Shown here piece by piece: positions 12,987 through 23,870 of a DNA stretch of 64,000 nt. Numbering within the stretch: the first letter of the stretch is position 1; the number at the start of each line of letters is the position of its first letter. Source of the DNA: Paramacrobiotus metropolitanus (Eukaryota; Tardigrada; Eutardigrada; Parachela; Macrobiotidae); contig NW_026570372.1 in NCBI RefSeq assembly GCF_019649055.1, positions 186,001 through 250,000 on the forward strand. Direction: 5' to 3'. The translations under genes were made by a program, and so were the position numbers. The notes beneath the pieces are model-generated. The model ran no database searches, was not told the origin of the DNA, and worked only from the letters and a program-made list of their open reading frames with translations.

Positions 12987-13481
12987 ATGGATGCGAAGAG
13001 AAAGAAGAAGGTGTTGAGCATGTTTGACGCGGGCTGCACCGTACGGCAGATCAGGAAGGAGACGCGCATCAGCAGGGACGCACTGAGCAGCCTGCTGAAG
13101 GCATCCGATAGGAGCTTCCACCAGCGCGACAACTCTGCGATTCGTCCCATTACCGATGAGCAGCGCCGCCAGATTTTGGAGCTGTTCGACGCAGGATGCA
13201 CCCGCCAGCAGATTATGGAGCAGGTGGGCGTCCATACTCAAGGAGTCCGGAGAGTTCTTGCGCAGGCAGGATTGAGCCTGACACAGCGCAACCGCAGTGC
13301 CTTCTGGCAGAGCAGCGCTACGCCGGAGCAACGCGAACGGATCTGCCAGATGTTTGATGAGGGTTGCAGCCGGGAGCAGATTGCGAAGAGCATCGGGATG
13401 GCAGAGGGCCAGTTGGATCGGGAACTGGCGCTGGCCGGGAAGATTGTCCATTCAGCCTCTCAACACGGTACGAATGGGTAG
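12987..13481 (+). CDS. Triple helix-turn-helix repeat protein
   Basis: Single-exon frame of 164 aa from the ATG at 12987. An upstream in-frame GTG at 12951 is less likely, and a spliced 5' exon is possible because an acceptor-like AG precedes it. The protein is three tandem units of about 55 aa. Unit 1 (about 2-45) has KKVLSMFDAGCTVRQIRKET, unit 2 (about 57-98) has RRQILELFDAGCTRQQIMEQ, and unit 3 (about 112-154) has RERICQMFDEGCSREQIAKS. Each follows the plan of helix, F-D-x-G-C-(T/S), then x-x-Q-I recognition-helix entry, as in the helix-turn-helix of resolvases and transposases. Linkers are polar (TQRNRS, HQRDNS). There is no catalytic domain, signal peptide or membrane segment. The base composition is GC-richer than the flanks. 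It probably binds DNA (inference). The next gene downstream ends in a similar unit, so the two may be relatives. I do not recognise the family. Confidence 0.7.
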   Translation: MDAKRKKKVLSMFDAGCTVRQIRKETRISRDALSSLLKASDRSFHQRDNSAIRPITDEQRRQILELFDAGCTRQQIMEQVGVHTQGVRRVLAQAGLSLTQRNRSAFWQSSATPEQRERICQMFDEGCSREQIAKSIGMAEGQLDRELALAGKIVHSASQHGTNG

Positions 13482-13913
13482 ACTACTGGCTCTATTGATT
13501 TTTGAAAATTATAGTTTGCTTTTAGTACTTAGCCTAAAAAATTTCAAGCCTTTCTCCACATTAGGATGGAATTATGAAAACTTTATACTAATTAAAAAAT
13601 AGTAAAATTATTGAATATTAAAATTATTCAAAAATATTTACGGCCGGAATTATAAAATATTTATAGTAAAATGGCTTTGTTTTAGGTCCCGGTCCGACAA
13701 TTTTGAAAGAAAATTGTTTTAATAACAGTGCACGATTATTTGAAAATATTACGAATTCCTTCGAGATTAAAAGTGGAATCCCAAATAAAATCCTGTTGAG
13801 AGGCTTAATTAAAAGTTAGTCATAAACTTTGATTCAATAAAGTATTGAATTTATTGATTTTCAAGACGTTAGAAGAGGGATCCTTTGTACAGTAATGTGC
13901 TTATCTTATAGTT
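13482..13913. other. AT-rich spacer between the two HTH genes
   Basis: A 432-bp AT-rich gap. AATAAA at 13836-13841 could end the upstream transcript. Nothing else is supported. Confidence 0.4.
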
Positions 13914-14676
13914 ATGGAGAAATTTCTACGAGATAAACGAGCCGTGGAAAGCAAGGCTGGCCCGTCCTCCGGAAGTGGCGGCAGTTTGCCGAAGGATGCC
14001 GATCGAGAGTACAGCCCGCGTGTCACACGTCGACGAGCAAGCAACTGTGCAACGAACACAGTCCAGTCCACCTCTGTCACAGAAGACACAGCTCAGCCCG
14101 GCTCTGGCACCGAATCCCTGGAGGAAACAGAAGATGAGAAAATGGAAGAGGATTCTAATAAGGAAGAAAAGGGTACGCAAAATGCTGAAGATGAGAAAAT
14201 GGAAGAGGATTCTGATAAGGAAGAAACAGGCACGCAAAACGAAGAAGATGGGAAAATGAAAGAAGATTCTAATACGGAAGAAAACGGTATGCAGAATGCG
14301 GAAGAGGGGAAGATGGAAGATTCTAATAAGGAAGAAAAAGCCACGACAAATGCAGAAGATGGGGAAATGAATGAGGATCCTGGTAAGGAAGAAAAAGGTG
14401 CGCAAAATCCAGAAGATGGGGAAACGGAAGAGGATTCTAATAAGGAAGAAAAAGGTATGCAAAGTGCAGTTATTATACTTATCGGCACAGTATAAAGGCA
14501 AGAATGTGTGCTCGCTTGCAGGTGCAGAATCTGATGCGGCACCGTCTGGCAAGTTGTCCACATTCGACGACTTCTTCGGAGGGGAGTTCCACTTAGAAGC
14601 CATGGCCACACGGGTCGGCGTTCCTGTACAGACTGTCCGCGAGACCCTTGTCAGCAGCACAAATGTTCCTGCATAA
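13914..14676 (+). CDS. Acidic-repeat protein with C-terminal HTH-like unit
   Basis: Two exons, 13914-14454 and 14522-14676, join in phase across a 67-nt GT-AG intron (AAAG|GTATGC...TTGCAG) to give 231 aa. Residues 1-70 are basic and Ser-rich. About residues 73-180 are six to seven copies of a 17-19 aa unit of the form EDEKMEEDSNKEEKGTQNA, very acidic with regular lysines and likely disordered. After the intron the tail contains FDDFFGGEFHLEAMATRVGV then PVQTVRETL. This has the same spacing as one helix-turn-helix unit of the upstream gene (F...G..L..MA.RVGV...VRETL). It lies 432 bp after that gene on the same strand. A nuclear DNA- or chromatin-associated role is an inference from the acidic tract plus HTH. 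No homologue is recognised. Confidence 0.7.
14130..14454 (+). repeat. In-frame tandem repeat, about 57 bp
   Basis: Six to seven degenerate copies of a 51-57 bp unit inside exon 1 of the acidic-repeat gene, each built around 'GAAGATGxGAAAxTGGAAGA...AAxGAAGAAAA'. All length changes are multiples of three, so the frame is held. Confidence 0.85.
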
Positions 14677-15338
14677 TCTACTTATGCGATGTACAGTATT
14701 AATTTGTTAAATTTGTGGAATACTGGATTCGACGCTTTTTTGTTAAATGTTGTTTCAACAATATTGATCTGCTCTTCACGTGCGCAGGTGTACAGATACA
14801 ATACAATATCGTTAGTAGTGCACTTTTCGTTAGATGCTGTGCATCAATCACCCGGATAGTCCAAATGTATTACAGATATTCGCTTAACATACTTTTGATG
14901 ATGGAATAGTGCTAATTCTTGAACGGAATGAGCTGTTAAAGGCACAAACATAATGAAACCTATATCATACTTTCTTCCGCCTGAGAATTTATGCGAATTA
15001 ATTACAAAATAAATGCATTTCCGTTACGTTCCAGTGGTACATTTACAAAACGTAAACTCATGGTAAGGCAAACCATAAAAGCGTCAACTACAGCATGTCA
15101 CCGATGCCAGCTGAAAGTTAAGTAATATTCGCAAATCCCTGTTTCATAACGCGTGGATCAAAAGAGGAACAACTAGCAGCAACACCTATAACAAACCACT
15201 GCCAGACAGATTCGGCCATAGACTATTAATAAATTATTTAACGACAAAAATTTGCGGCCATTACTACTCATTGCACAGCCATCGGGAAGTATAATGTTAG
15301 AGGTTTGGCAAAAGCAGGGTGTAGGCATACCGTGTCGC
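14677..15338. other. Intergenic, nothing recognised
   Basis: Only short unsupported frames such as 14715-14909. No RNA gene, repeat or motif was recognised before the palindrome. Confidence 0.4.
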
Positions 15339-15985
15339 ACGAGTGCACAATAATATTGTGCAGAAGTGGCGTCTTACTTGATTTTATTCGTGATTTTACA
15401 GCCATTGCACCATCTGTGGACCCTCCAGTTGTTAAGTGACAACGTAGCAGAAGCACGCGTGCGGTGGCCCATGCCACAGGCTGTTTTAACGTAAATCTTT
15501 GAAAATTCATAACTTTGTTCATTCCTGCATTAAATTTTTATGTATAGTCTTGAAAAATGCAGAATAATACACAGCATTAGAAAAAATAAATGCTTCTCTG
15601 TTTCTTCTTCAGGGTAACGCACTAGGAGCCACTGCGGTTAACATAGCCGCCAATGACAAATCCTCCATAGGCGGCTATGCTAGCAGTACAGGCTAACAGT
15701 GCATAACCCTGAAAGAAAAACAAAAAAGAATTTATTTTGCCTAATACTGTGTATTATTCTGCATTTTTCAAGACTATACATAAAAATTTAATGCAGGAAT
15801 GAACAAAGTTATGAATTTTCAAAGATTTACGTTAAAACAGCCTGTGGCATGGGCCACCGCACGCGTGCTTCTGTTACGTTGTCACTTAACAACTGGAGGG
15901 TCCACAGATGGTGCAATGGCTGTAAAATCACGAATAAAATCAAGTAAGACGCCACTTCTGCACAATATTATTATTGTGCACTCGT
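15339..15985. repeat. 647-bp near-closed palindrome with exon-like content
   Basis: The left arm (15339 to about 15650) is matched in reverse complement by the right arm (about 15670-15985). The outer 200-240 bp of each arm are nearly identical, differing by one 3-nt indel and few substitutions, so both arms encode the same 58-codon start of a frame (15522 down, 15799 up; MNKVMNFQRFTLKQPVAWAT). The inner parts are about 75-80% alike and close on an 18-nt loop near 15653-15670. Each arm, read inward, has a pyrimidine-rich AG followed by a short open stretch, on opposite strands (TTCTTCTTCAG|GGTAAC and TTTTTCTTTCAG|GGTTAT). This looks like an inverted duplication of gene sequence, or a foldback element that carries exon-like DNA. 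The shared 58-codon frames are probably not genes. Confidence 0.85.
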
Positions 15986-16180
15986 CGCGCACCTTCTTCG
16001 CCGTCTGCTCCCAAACCGGCAATTAGCGCAACAGCGGAACTTTTTGAGCCAGGCATTACTGATGGCCTTGGCCTTCAAAGGGGATCCAGCCGCTGTTCGG
16101 TATCCGACGGGAACTGACAGCAGTGCTGCACTTCTAGTTGCTATGCAACCTATACTTACTGCGAAGTAAAGCGAGTCTAA

Positions 16181-16245
16181 TGGACAGTGGATATTGGACA
16201 GTGGACATTGGATAATGGACAGTGCACATTGGACACTGGATATTA
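16181..16245 (+). repeat. Minisatellite-like GGACAGTGGA tract
   Basis: About six degenerate copies of an 8-18 bp unit built on TGGACAGTGGA/ATTGGA, in line and on one strand. It is too irregular for a precise period. Confidence 0.7.
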
Positions 16246-16397
16246 TGTCGTTGAGATGTCAGTGCCATACATTTCGGGTTACCCATAAGTAATACCGCCC
16301 GCATTACTGTCACAATTTGAGTAGATTACAACGTCATAAAAGTTAACAGCAATACATTCGTGTAAGCTATTCAAATGGTTCTCGATATCGATATCCA

Positions 16398-16448
16398 TTG
16401 TTAATTTTTGTATTATCCTTTATCGATAGAGGATACAAAAATTAGCAA
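16398..16448. repeat. Imperfect hairpin, 18-bp arms
   Basis: TTGTTAATTTTTGTATTATC at 16398-16417 pairs with GGATACAAAAATTAGCAA at 16431-16448, with one mismatch and a 2-nt bulge. The loop contains ATCGAT. Confidence 0.65.
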
Positions 16449-17261
16449 TTAACTGTATTCAGTTACACGATACGAGATGCGATTTTTTTACTTTTGTCCC
16501 CTTTCTCATACTGTAGAATATTGCTTCTCAAACACATCAGCTATTTAAAACTTCAAACACGCTCCACGGAAAGCAAAGTCGATCATACGGTAACAGAAGC
16601 ACATGCTCGAAGGTGGCACGTCATATTCTGGACAATAACCAATACGTTTCTGCCTTGCCCTTTCCCTGTGAAAGCAAAAAAACCGAATTTTAACCACAAA
16701 ATGTAATATTGTCGTAACACTTTTAATTATTACAAATGCTAATAATTATTACATATTATTACAAATGATTCTTTTTGTAGTTTAAACCTTTACTTTCGAT
16801 CGCAAGGATTGACGCATCGATGTTAACGACTACAACGAGCAAGTAACATACGTTATTGTTAACTGACCTTTATGTCAATGAAACCTCTCGACTCCATTCG
16901 GTAGCCACCAATGGTATCCAAAAGCCTTTGACTACTTTGACTGATGTGTATTTTCCCTCCTATGGTAAAACTCATAAAAGTATCGTACAATATATGAACA
17001 CACTGTACAGACTATATAACATCAACGATTGACATTACTGGTTGGTAAATTCCATGTGTTTAAAGTTTATTACTGTATATTCAGCTGCCATCGCGCACGT
17101 AATTCGTTCAATGCGGTACTTATTATTGATTAGTGCCTTAAGAATTATCCCAAAATACAGACACCGAAACGGTAGCATGTGTTTGAATTACGAGTCTGCA
17201 AACAAGATAAATGGCGCGCGTGGTACGGGACAGTACTGTACTTTATGATTGTTATCTGTAC

Positions 17262-20200
17262 CTTCGCCATGGCTTTCCATACGACTTGCGGTATTGATAG
17301 TGTCACCAAACCTAGACAAAATTTTCTGGCATTGTAGTCCTTCAGTAAAAGAGCTTGCACGCATTCCATTTACTTAACTACATACATGTAATCACATGCA
17401 AAATACCTACAAACAATAACGAGGCATCCGATTACCGACGACGCCGGCAGCACATGCTCCTAAAATTTCGGCAGATATTGTGTCAGTAGCTGTACTTCGT
17501 CAAAGATGCGTCGCAACCCGTCTCTATTCCGCCTATGCCATGTTACCAGTTCCCGGTTACCTGAGTGCATGCCCAGACGCATATGGAAGTCGACACCTGT
17601 GAGAACAACCGATACTATCGGTTGAATGGCTGCTAGCATCTTCAAGGCCAAACGTCCAATTTCACCGGCATGACGCAGGTTGCCATTGGACACTGGAACG
17701 CCGCTGACCACCTACAAGCAGATAATAATATAGGGGGAAAAATGTGTCTAGCCGAACCAATCCCTTGTACTTCTGATGTAAGCCAGCTGGTGGTTTACGT
17801 TGTGGCTTGACAGTGTTTTATGTAAAGCGCTGCTATTAAGATTGCAGGTACTGATAACAGGTAAGCTGCACTCGTACAACTGCAGGTAAACAGGCTAAAA
17901 CTGTATTATAGCCCGGACCTGCCTGGTGCAGCTAATTCCACATGTACCGTCAATGCCGCACAGTCTTAATAGCAGCGCTTTACATAAAACGCTGTGCAGC
18001 CACAACGTAAACCACCAGCTGGCTTACATCAGAAGTACAAGGGATTGGTTCGGCTAGACACATTTTTCCCCCTATATTAGCATCGGTGTGAACGTATGAC
18101 GAGAGTTTCAGGCATGTAGTTACGTACGGTACTAAAAAAATGTAGACCGAATCTGAGTAACTGTTGAATGTTCACATTTACTACTGGGTAGTAATCGATA
18201 CATATCTATATTCCATGTTCACATTAATAATAAGCGGCGTGCAAGCGCTGAACGTTTAATTAAGGAATATGTACTTTCAAATACTAATCCGTTATACCAT
18301 GCAGTACCATGTACGAATCTCCGATCGTTTCCACTTTGTACACTCCTGGCTGTTCCTCGATAATGCCATCCAACAACAAGTAGATTTGATGAAGCAGACG
18401 AATAATGAATAACGGTTGACAGCGCGAGCATACCAGCGCAAACTCCGGGAAATGAGTAAACAGAACGCTAGTATCTTGGAAGTGTTCAGGTATCATCGGT
18501 AATTTATTGCGTAGTTTTCGCACGATGCTCCTGCAAATACAGTTAGGTTTGGGTACCGTAAGGTTTGGATTTGGGTTTGGATAAATTCACAAATCGATCG
18601 ATTATCCGTAAGTGCAGCTTACTCAGGCAAGATATCTCGGAGTAACTCGTTGACCTTTTCTTCCTCTTTAATTAGCTCCATGGTCCGCTCAGTGATCCGC
18701 CTTTCCAGCTCGACTGCATAGCACGCTAATCGAGAAATAACACAGTCCACAACACCGGCCGAGGATGAACCGGCAACCACTTTATGAACATTTTTAATTT
18801 GTGGTCGGTGATCCGAATTGTCCAGCAAACACTGACGTAATAAATTGGCAACTTGCGGAGGAATATCTTCTTTTGTGTAATCGATGCGCTGGATGCTCGG
18901 TGATTTTTTCAGCAAATATATACAATCTAAAACAACCAGGTCATTCAAGTCATGTAGATAATTAACTGGATTCGATATTGATTGCGCTGCGAACATATAG
19001 TTGAGCGATTTTACAAAAAGTCGACCACCTTGAATACGGGATTGATCAGAAAGGACGGCGTCCAGCGGAAGTTTTCTGGTAAAGACTTCGGCAATGATCA
19101 CGCCCAGACTGTATATATCACTGCTCCTGCTGCCCGAGTATTCCTCGTCTGTTACTACTTCCGGCGCCATCCACAGCTGCAGACAGTCGTTTTTGTCGGC
19201 CAAATGGAAACCTGTCAAACTGGAGACGATATTGGTCATCCCGTAATCCGACAGTTTGATCCCGAAACGATCATCGACCATAATCGTCAGACTGGAAAGA
19301 GCGCCGTGAAATGTCAACGGACTGGAGTGAATGTATTTTACACCCTACGAACAGCAGAGACATTAGCATATTGACGCTAGTATTAAATTATTGGGTCACC
19401 AGTACGCAACATAATTTATGTGCATTACCAATATCCGTACCATACGTAATACGTAAATCGTAATCATTAAGTTTTGTATTATGAACAAGTAAGAACGAGT
19501 CTTGCATAATTTCTAGTATCAAATTAAACTGTACATGTATTACTGCTCACATTATTATGACCTAAAAATTTATTGTTACATATAAAAACTTACCGCTGAT
19601 ATCTCTCGAATTAGAGCCATTTGCAGGTCGATATCCAGCGGAATGTTTTCATCGCTAAGTAGTAACCGTAAATTTCCTCTGGAACCATACTCGTACAATA
19701 AGCACGTGTTTATCCCGTCTCGAGTAGCTCCATAAAAACTCCCGATGTTTGGATGTTGAGAGTTTCTGATCTGTGGAAGCATGACGCTTTCACGGATATT
19801 GATTGCAGAAAACGAGAATTAGCGTCTAATGAGAGGAAGACAAATACCCAATTGAAAGTTTGCCTAGCCAATCGGACGGCATAAATCTGACTAGCCGACA
19901 GTGCACAAGGAAAGCGTTCGGTCCACATAATCTCGTTGTTATACAAGGACAGCTTTGCCTTGATGGCGCTGATATGATTGTGGCGCGTGGAAAATTCGGT
20001 ATAATACTCAAGCGCATTCCCGTCTGGTTTGTCGAAATGCAGATACCACCAGGGACTGTTAGCTTCTTTCTTGTTCATGTAACTTCTATAGATCGTCATA
20101 AAACTTTATTTTACTGCAGCAAGTAGTGCAATACAACACTTTCCTGTATGCCAGAAAGGTCATTGCTATCAGGAAGATGAGGGACACGGACACAACAATT

Positions 20201-23200
20201 GCGATGACCGCCGTGCGGGCCGAGTCTGTATGAATGCACGACTGACTGTTAATTGTCGTATTTAGCTGGCAAACACGGTCCTTAGATAAAGATCTACAAT
20301 GTGCTCAATGGGAAGAAGATTTGTGGCTGTTACCGGATTGGTCGCACAAATTGTTGAGATATCCACACACAGGCATATTGGTAGGCGGCCCCAGTGCACT
20401 GCGCCATTCATCTGCCAGTGGGGATACGTTGACCAAGAGGCCAGTTGCTGCGTAAAAATGCCAGGCTTCCTAACAAAACGCGATGAAATTGGCAAAACGC
20501 AAGAAAATTTGCCAGGATATAATGGTATCACCAAGGTTTTTAATTAGGTAAGTACTGCGGTAGGATAACTGGGAGTTTTTTGTGACCTTTAGTAATTCTC
20601 GTACCTCCATGGCACCGCTAGTCTGGTTTAGACGGTAAAAGCATACGTCTCCTTGTCGCATCCCGTTTGGACTAATCGTTATATTACGCCATGGAAAGCT
20701 AAATGTTCTGTTCCAGAATTTCTTGGCGAACTGCCTACCATCCAGCAGCTCTTCGTCCGGCAATGTGTAGCTTTCGTTTAACACCTGGACAACAACAATC
20801 AAATCTGCGAATATCACTTAGTATCTGTAGTTTGCGGAAAGTAATGTAACCGTTTCCAGTACTGTACATGTACAATAGTGCACAACTACCGGTAGGGGAG
20901 AACGAAGAAAAGGTTACTCTAAGCCAGTTTATTGGAAGTATCCAGCAAAGCTAACATGGAATACGAACCGTTGCCAGTGCCGAAGTGATTTCATAAGCCG
21001 TAACCGAATAGTCGTTGTACTAAAACAAAGATTTGCGATGTAGGTTAACGTATTAATCTGTTAGTGAATAATGCATTTACGAAGTTGGCCATAATTATGC
21101 AGTTTATGCACCTTATCGTCCTCAGTAAGGGAAAGGTTGAAATTGGCCTGTGCATAACGAGCAACGTCGTCCATCACATCCATTACTTTGTCCCATTGAG
21201 CAGCTGGATGCTCCCAGTATATCAGACTTCTAAAAGCCTCGAATGCAGTCTGCGAAGAGTTTTGTTCGTTCGTTGAATTATCGGGCGAAGCAAATCGCCG
21301 GCAGGGAAGTTTAAGTAGAAGTATACCGTACGGGATCGTCACTATCGTTATATTTCCACGTTTGTTTTCCTTCGCCAGGAGCCCGCGCCATTCTGGATGA
21401 CAAAAAAATCTGCAAAACCGATCTTCAATAGGTTGGAGAAAGTAGTATTGTAGATTGCCATTGACCAGCTATGTAAAATCAACATCGCAACTTTGCTTAC
21501 GTAATCGCCGTTTGTCATGTTCAATCGATACGCCGTAACCTGCAGTTAAAGCGGTCAGAATTACACAAAACATTCTTACATCTCATTTCATTCTTATATT
21601 TTATTTCATTTCAGAGCATTTCGGTTGTACCAGAATTTGGCGAACAACTTTTGGGAGGCTGAAGATAATTACCACTGCAAGCAAACAGATTGTGAACCAC
21701 TACCACATGCAGTTGCATTAATAACCAAATTAGAATGAATATGAATATTACATGAATGAATGAATGATTAGAATAATTATGGATCCTGGATTAGATGCAC
21801 CAGTGGTGTCCATAGCGTTAGCTTACCTCTGGCGCGGCTCTGCACGGACGTTAAAATTCCCGTAAAATCGGTAAAGTTTGGTGTATCGAAAGGATACATG
21901 TAAATATTGAACCGGCCTAATTGAGTCTCCATGAGTCTCTTCACGTTGCGGCACGAAAGGTAGAAGAATGTGCCTAAGCCGGGATACTCGCTGAGGTCAT
22001 CGCAGAAAAACGCTACGGTCTGCCATTTGTAGCGTTGAAGAAACGTCTGGGCTGCCAGGGAGATGGCGGGATGGTCAGGAGGAGCACATGTCACCACCGT
22101 TGGATAGCGTGCTTTATTGGCCAATGCTTGGTCACCGGCGGTGCTACGGTCGGTTGTATTGTGAGTTGTATGCATACCCTCATGTTAAGGCAGGTGAAGG
22201 GGCGTGTCGCTCATTAGCAAGTGCAGCTGCGCTTAAAATTTTACTGAATCCGAAATTTTACTGAATTTTACTTTATGCGCTTAAAAATCATTTCTCTCTT
22301 TTATGAACCTTGCATTTCTTTTTATCTATTTCCGTTATACTGCACTGAGATATTGTGATACTTTACTTTACAGTATCTCTTTTTTACAATCCACGTAAAC
22401 AGTACGGGTGTACGATTAGTTATCACATCTTTCCGGTGTTGTTAAATTTAAGCAGTGTGTACAGGACACTTGACATTTTCTGCTGCCACGTGGGTCACGT
22501 AATTTCATGTAACAAGGAGCTATGACGATATCAATAACACTTGCTGTATTTCCGGTTATTTAACAACATCTGGAGCAGCAGCTGTATTGATTGCATACGG
22601 CTAACTAATCGCTGCTTGAATAAACGAAAAGGCACTTGGCAAAGATATTCAAAGAACCGAGCCGTAAAATTTTAAAAATTTACGGTAATCGATTAATCGA
22701 AGGCTGGGCAGCATTGTTTGGCTGCATTGTTGTGTACGGCTGTGTTCTCAAAAACTGTATTTTCATATTTCTTGGACTTCTTGTTTTGACCAGAACCGCT
22801 GGAGTTGTCTGTCTTGCAAAACGCATACGAATTTAAAATCGTGCTATAGATTAGCTGATAGATTCGTCCTAGCTACGTGCAGAATGCCAAAAGTGTTCCG
22901 TCATAAAAATCGATTGAGTGGATGTGGCCCAAGTACGCATTGAGGGCCCAATGAGGGGTGCTACGTAAACAATTACGCAAAGATCTTACACATCGAGTGA
23001 ATCTGCGCTAATTTCCAAAATTTAAGCTAAATGTGCAAGCTCGCTTAAACCCTCTGGTCTTACCTGGATAAGAACAAGACATTCCACTCTGTTGTAAAAT
23101 AAACACCAGAAAAAGTAAAATTTTGCTGTTAGCATGAAAACAGATTTACGAGTACGAGTATCCTGTATCAGTTAAAATATGCAGATAAAGTCTGCAGTAT

Positions 23201-23870
23201 GCACCATCGTACGGCCATATCCATCAAGTACACTAAATGGGTTCATAATAATCCGTAATTTATTTCATAAAACATAAATACATTTGAAAATCAAAAATTA
23301 CATATACTCGTATGGAGTATCGAGTTGATAATTAAAATCCGGTAGGTCTGCAATTTTGGAACCTAATTCTGCAGCCAGACTAGCCGCTTAATTTCGTTTT
23401 ATACACTTCTGCACTGTACGTACCTCGAGCAAAGTCGCCCAGTACCATTACTTCCGCACTACAGCCTGCAAAGCAAAGAGCGGAGAACAACGCTACAAAT
23501 AAGCAAATACCATAAGGTCAAGTTGCAACATAAGCTAATGTTCCCATAACGCACCTGGAGTCATTATGACAGTAAGTCCGGTAAGTCGGATGAGGATTTG
23601 CTGTATCTCCCCCGCTAAAGGGATCATCGCATCCGCAGCCGCGGCACAAGTGAATGCGCCTGGCAAATATACGGTATGTATGGATATATTATTAAGAACA
23701 TTTGGAAACTGCGGGCGCAAGTGGTCAAGCGCGACATAGTAAACCGGCAAAGTTGTCGCGTAACCGTAAGCTGGATTCTGTCCAATGGCCACCAGTATGA
23801 CGTTTAATGTTTTGGCGGTCTCAGCAATCACTATATAATTAACCATCAGCATAACACCGAAAATCAGCAT
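17262..23870 (-). CDS. Receptor-type guanylyl cyclase, catalytically doubtful
   Basis: Single-pass membrane receptor. Exon 1 (23870-23555) starts with MLIFGVMLMVNYIVIAETAK, a signal peptide, and runs into an ANF-receptor fold (PAYGYATTLPVYYVALDHLR ... VIMTPG). A 42-nt exon (23465-23424) completes PGCSAEVMVLGDFAR. Further ectodomain exons lie at about 22160-21822, 21541-21500 (VTAYRLNMTNGDY), 21414-21345, 21300-21090, 20800-20532 and around 20411. The membrane helix (AVIAIVVSVSLIFLIAMTFL) is at about 20200-20140. Kinase-homology exons are about 20050-19870, 19770-19594 and 19344-18623 (GVKYIHSSPLTFHGALSS, LWMAPEVV), ending in the dimerisation coiled coil. Cyclase exons are 18530-18308, 17711-17561 and 17339-17262. 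VETIGDSYM, RHAGEI and NTASRMES are kept. The first metal site is FTHFPEFA instead of FSDIVGFT, the loop before FGDT is short, and no C-terminal exon follows, so it may be a pseudocyclase or decaying gene. Juxtamembrane and ectodomain joins are approximate. Confidence 0.8.
17726..18079. repeat. 354-bp palindrome in a guanylyl cyclase intron
   Basis: TAATATAGGGGGAAAAATGT at 17726-17745 is mirrored by ACATTTTTCCCCCTATATTA ending at 18079. The arms stay matched for about 125 bp (TCTAGCCGAACCAATCCC, AAGCGCTGCTATTAAGA and so on). The inner roughly 100 bp is unrelated or weakly paired. The element ends 14 bp from the acceptor AG of the VVSGVP exon. It resembles a foldback or MITE-type element; no target-site duplication is evident outside the arms. 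Confidence 0.85.

Larger units (their letters stand above)
15986..17261. other. Intergenic with small repeats
   Basis: Space beyond the visible 3' end of the guanylyl cyclase. It holds a short direct-repeat tract (16181-16245) and a hairpin (16398-16448), described separately. The missing 3' exons of the cyclase should lie here, but none could be recognised. Confidence 0.4.

Noticed and set aside
13926-14660. 244-aa minus-strand ORF rich in Phe/Ile
   Set aside because: Antisense of the acidic repeat; the GAA-rich repeat reads as TTC-rich on the reverse strand. The plus-strand gene has a clean spliced frame.
15268-16026. Two identical 58-codon frames on opposite strands (15268-15522 and 15799-16026) as duplicated genes
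   Set aside because: They are simply the mirrored arms of the palindrome; no start context, domain or stop conservation supports coding.
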